43,482 nt of DNA. Source: an uncultured Tenacibaculum sp. GTDB taxonomy: Bacteria; Bacteroidota; Bacteroidia; Flavobacteriales; Flavobacteriaceae. Numbering within the stretch: position 1 is the first letter of the stretch; the number at the start of each line of letters is the position of its first letter. This document shows positions 41,377 to 43,482 of the stretch, piece after piece. The notes under the pieces are model-generated. The model saw nothing but the letters and a program-made list of their open reading frames with translations, searched no databases and was not told where the DNA came from. The stretch covers positions 1 through 43,482 of the forward strand of contig CAKZVD010000023.1 in NCBI GenBank assembly GCA_937922085.1, read 5' to 3'. A program made the position numbers and the translations under genes.

Positions 41377-43386
41377 ATGTATCAATTTCACCAAAACATT
41401 CTTTCCGTTCCAGCAAAATTAATATATGAGGAGTTAAAATTAATTTCATATGATTTGTACAAAAAATGGTGTACAAGAGACGGTAAATTACTTAGGACTT
41501 TTTATGGAAAAGGAAAAGGAAATGAAGCTTGGGTTTCTTTTTATGATATTAAAGAACAATGGGTTAAGGATGCAGTAGTAAATTATTTAGGAGATCCTAA
41601 AGATATTATTTTTAATTCGTTAGAAGATTATATAAAAAAGGACTTTTCGGTAATGTCTTTTTTTGCCACCCATAGAAAACCAAATGGTTTGCTTTTAAGC
41701 AATGAAAAACAAATAGAATTCACTCATACCGCTTGGTTATTAGAGGGGATTAAAGTTGTTTTAAATGAAAAGGAAGATGTTATAGTAAAAAAAGGTATTG
41801 GTAAATCTTGGTTAGAAATTTTAAGAGCTGTAAAGCATCTATATAGTTTAACAGATGAAAATGGTAATAAGATTTGGAAATTTAAAAAGATAACCAATGT
41901 TAGAGCTTTACAACGTAAATACAATAGATATATAGAAAGTAAACTTTCTAGCATCTTACATGCTGGTGAAGGTCATAAAAACAACACTAAAATAAGTAAG
42001 GAAATAGGTGATTATCTTTTGGTTACTTATTGTTCACCTAATAAATTAAGTATTCCTGAAGTAAAAGAACTTTACGATTTTGAAGCGATAAGAAATAACT
42101 GGAAGCATTTATCTAATTCAGCAATATATACCTTCTTAGAAAAGCCAGAAAATAAAAGGCTTTGGACGCTTGCACGTCATGGAAAACCAACCTATGATAA
42201 AAAATACAAACGTACAAACACTATAGAAAAATCTAATTGGTTTCCTAATTGCTATTGGGCAATAGATGGTACAAAGTTAGATTGGATTCATTTTTGGGAT
42301 GATAGTTCTAATAAAATGGGCGCTCAACTTAAAGTAAATGTTCTTTTCGATGTGTATTCAGAAAAAATAATCGGTTGGGATTTATCATTTACAGAAAGCC
42401 ATGTAGAGCATTTTAACGCTATTAAAAAAGGAGTTACTACTTCTAGTTGCCGTCCTTATTTCTTAACCTATGACAACCAAGGAGGTCATAAAATGGATAG
42501 AATGCAAGATTTATATAGTTCATTGGTCGCTGAAGAGAAAGGGAAGCATTACCCAGGAGCGGCTAAAGAACATGGAAACCCTGCTGAAGGGTTATTTAGA
42601 AGATTGCAGCAACAAGTGATCAATAAATTTTGGTTTTCTGATGGTCAAAGCATTACTGTTAGACGTGATGATAATAAAATGAATTTTGATTTTATAAAAG
42701 CTAATAAAAGTTTATTAAAAACAACAGATGAATTGCATGATGCTTGGGTGGCTGCTGTCAATATATGGAATAGTAAAATACATCCTCAGTTTAAAAAAGA
42801 AGGACTATCAAGAAATGAAGTTTACAACCACGAAATGCCAATGCGTGAAGAACTTAGTTTGTTTGATATAATGGACAAAATGTGGATAGAAGAAAAGAAA
42901 AACAAACTTACTTATAAAGCACATGGTTTAAGATTCAGTTTAGCAGGAAAAACACATTTATTTGAAGTGTATGATGCTGACGGTAATATTGATATAGAAT
43001 TTAGAAGAAAGCACGTAGGAGATAAATTTATTGTTCGCTACGATCCTAGTTTCTTAGATGGTTTTGTTCAACTATTTAAAGAGGATGCAGAAAACAAAAT
43101 AATACATGTGGCTAATGCCCAACCTAAAAGAACTACACAACCTGTACCTGCTTTAATGAAACCAGGAGATAAAGAACAATGGTTAAAAGATCATAAAGCT
43201 AAAGAAACAGAATATTTAAGAGACAAACAAGCCTATGAAAACTTAAAGCATAGAACAGGTATAACACCAGAAAAACTAATAGAAGATCAAGAATTAATAA
43301 TTAAGCTTAAAGGTAATATGGATAAGTTCCGTAGATCTCAGATAGAATCTGAAGAAAACTTAACATTAGCATCTTCTAGGCTTTAA
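41377..43386 (+). CDS. MuA-like DDE transposase
   Basis: A 669-residue transposase, the size of MuA (663). The retroviral-integrase-like core has D297 in WAIDGTKLDW, D366 in LTYDNQGGHK and E404 in EHGNPAEGLFRRLQ, a complete DDE triad. The N-terminal 290 residues are the DNA-binding part. The segment SLFDIMDKMWIEE…LTYKAHGLRFSLAG near 510-545 is like the Mu transposase C-terminal beta-barrel, and the lysine-rich tail (from about 590) would contact the activator MuB. It moves the element by replicative transposition. It is the second gene of the early operon after ner. Catalytic residues and frame are intact, so it may be active. Confidence 0.92.
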   Translation: MYQFHQNILSVPAKLIYEELKLISYDLYKKWCTRDGKLLRTFYGKGKGNEAWVSFYDIKEQWVKDAVVNYLGDPKDIIFNSLEDYIKKDFSVMSFFATHRKPNGLLLSNEKQIEFTHTAWLLEGIKVVLNEKEDVIVKKGIGKSWLEILRAVKHLYSLTDENGNKIWKFKKITNVRALQRKYNRYIESKLSSILHAGEGHKNNTKISKEIGDYLLVTYCSPNKLSIPEVKELYDFEAIRNNWKHLSNSAIYTFLEKPENKRLWTLARHGKPTYDKKYKRTNTIEKSNWFPNCYWAIDGTKLDWIHFWDDSSNKMGAQLKVNVLFDVYSEKIIGWDLSFTESHVEHFNAIKKGVTTSSCRPYFLTYDNQGGHKMDRMQDLYSSLVAEEKGKHYPGAAKEHGNPAEGLFRRLQQQVINKFWFSDGQSITVRRDDNKMNFDFIKANKSLLKTTDELHDAWVAAVNIWNSKIHPQFKKEGLSRNEVYNHEMPMREELSLFDIMDKMWIEEKKNKLTYKAHGLRFSLAGKTHLFEVYDADGNIDIEFRRKHVGDKFIVRYDPSFLDGFVQLFKEDAENKIIHVANAQPKRTTQPVPALMKPGDKEQWLKDHKAKETEYLRDKQAYENLKHRTGITPEKLIEDQELIIKLKGNMDKFRRSQIESEENLTLASSRL

Positions 43387-43400
43387 AACACCCCTTCACC

Positions 43401-43482
43401 ATGAGAAAAGAACACAAAAATTTTATCGTAGACGAAATTAATTATTTAATAACAAATCAAAAAGAGTCGCAACGAAAAATAG
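43401..43482 (+). CDS. Next early gene (MuB-like ATPase position), 5' end only
   Basis: The frame begins at ATG 43401, 14 nt after the transposase stop, and remains open to the window end: 27 codons (MRKEHKNFIVDEINYLITNQ followed by KESQRKI). Such short helical N-terminal regions introduce the AAA+ target-capture protein of Bacteroidota Mu-like elements, often with a helix-turn-helix before the ATPase. No Walker motif lies within the window, so the assignment rests on position only. Confidence 0.5.
   Translation, partial: MRKEHKNFIVDEINYLITNQKESQRKI

Larger units (their letters stand above)
38927..43482 (+). mobile_element. Mu-like transposable prophage, left portion (right part outside window)
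   Basis: A 4.5-kb stretch has the early-region order of phage Mu: repressor gene on the minus strand, an operator array, a small Ner-like gene, a DDE transposase gene and the start of the next early gene. The left end is not proven. The best candidate is just after the host terminator, where TG (38927) starts a stretch with repeated AAAAAGTACAT-type motifs. The inner genes at 39753-40680 would then be accessory cargo left of the repressor. The right end, structural genes and any target duplication lie beyond 43482. Confidence 0.75.

Noticed and set aside
1..43482. rRNA, tRNA genes, CRISPR arrays, riboswitches
   Set aside because: I looked for conserved cores of each and recognised none in the window. 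A covariance-model search would be needed to exclude short or unusual RNAs.

Overview
The window looks like a chromosome segment of a marine member of the Flavobacteriaceae, close to Tenacibaculum or Polaribacter. The DNA is very AT-rich. The markers are two large proteins ending in a type IX secretion (T9SS type A) sorting domain, flavobacterial-style promoters (TAnnTTTG), typical Bacteroidota families (DUF4419, DUF937, DCC thiol-oxidoreductase, MutS-related ATPase) and palindromic intergenic repeats common in this phylum. The genus is inferred from gene style only.

Region 1 (1 to about 7260) is an accessory island with all protein genes on the minus strand. It opens inside a decayed group II intron on the plus strand. 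Domain I-like sequence (1-140) is separated from the reverse transcriptase tail and domains V/VI (2526-2834) by 2.2 kb. That stretch is bounded by two nearly identical 127-bp direct repeats made of paired hairpins, and it carries a truncated lipoprotein gene and a serine beta-lactamase-like hydrolase. Next comes a two-gene ATPase plus DUF4435 pair (3728-5107 and 2834-3724) with the architecture of the PARIS anti-phage system (AriA/AriB). A SUKH-type (SMI1/KNR4) gene and a secreted NTR-like gene follow. The ariA-like, SUKH and NTR-like genes each sit just downstream of a dyad plus a GTTRGC-like box, which gives the island a cassette-array look.

Region 2 (about 7300 to 38900) is mostly ordinary chromosome. 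It holds a methyltransferase and a cyclophilin-like gene, an alpha/beta hydrolase, a membrane-anchored LytTR regulator, a MutS-like ATPase, two secreted unknowns and a gene remnant, two NUDIX hydrolases, a class V aminotransferase-like enzyme, an M42 aminopeptidase, an acyltransferase, DUF6787-like and DUF937 proteins, a dicarboxylate/amino-acid symporter, an SH3b-DUF4419-TonB_C-like protein, a rhodanese, a second SUKH protein, a HAD phosphatase and a DCC protein. It ends with a four-gene MacAB-type export operon (28877-33206) and two tandem 858-residue T9SS paralogues.

Region 3 (about 38927 to the end) is the left part of a Mu-like transposable prophage. Possible left-end repeats and a strongly palindromic untranslated region are followed by a small lipoprotein, a four-helix membrane protein and a helical protein. 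A divergent Xre-type repressor comes next, then four helically phased operator repeats, a 59-residue Ner-like protein, a full-length MuA-like DDE transposase and the first codons of the next early gene (position of MuB). The layout c / operators / ner / A / B copies phage Mu.
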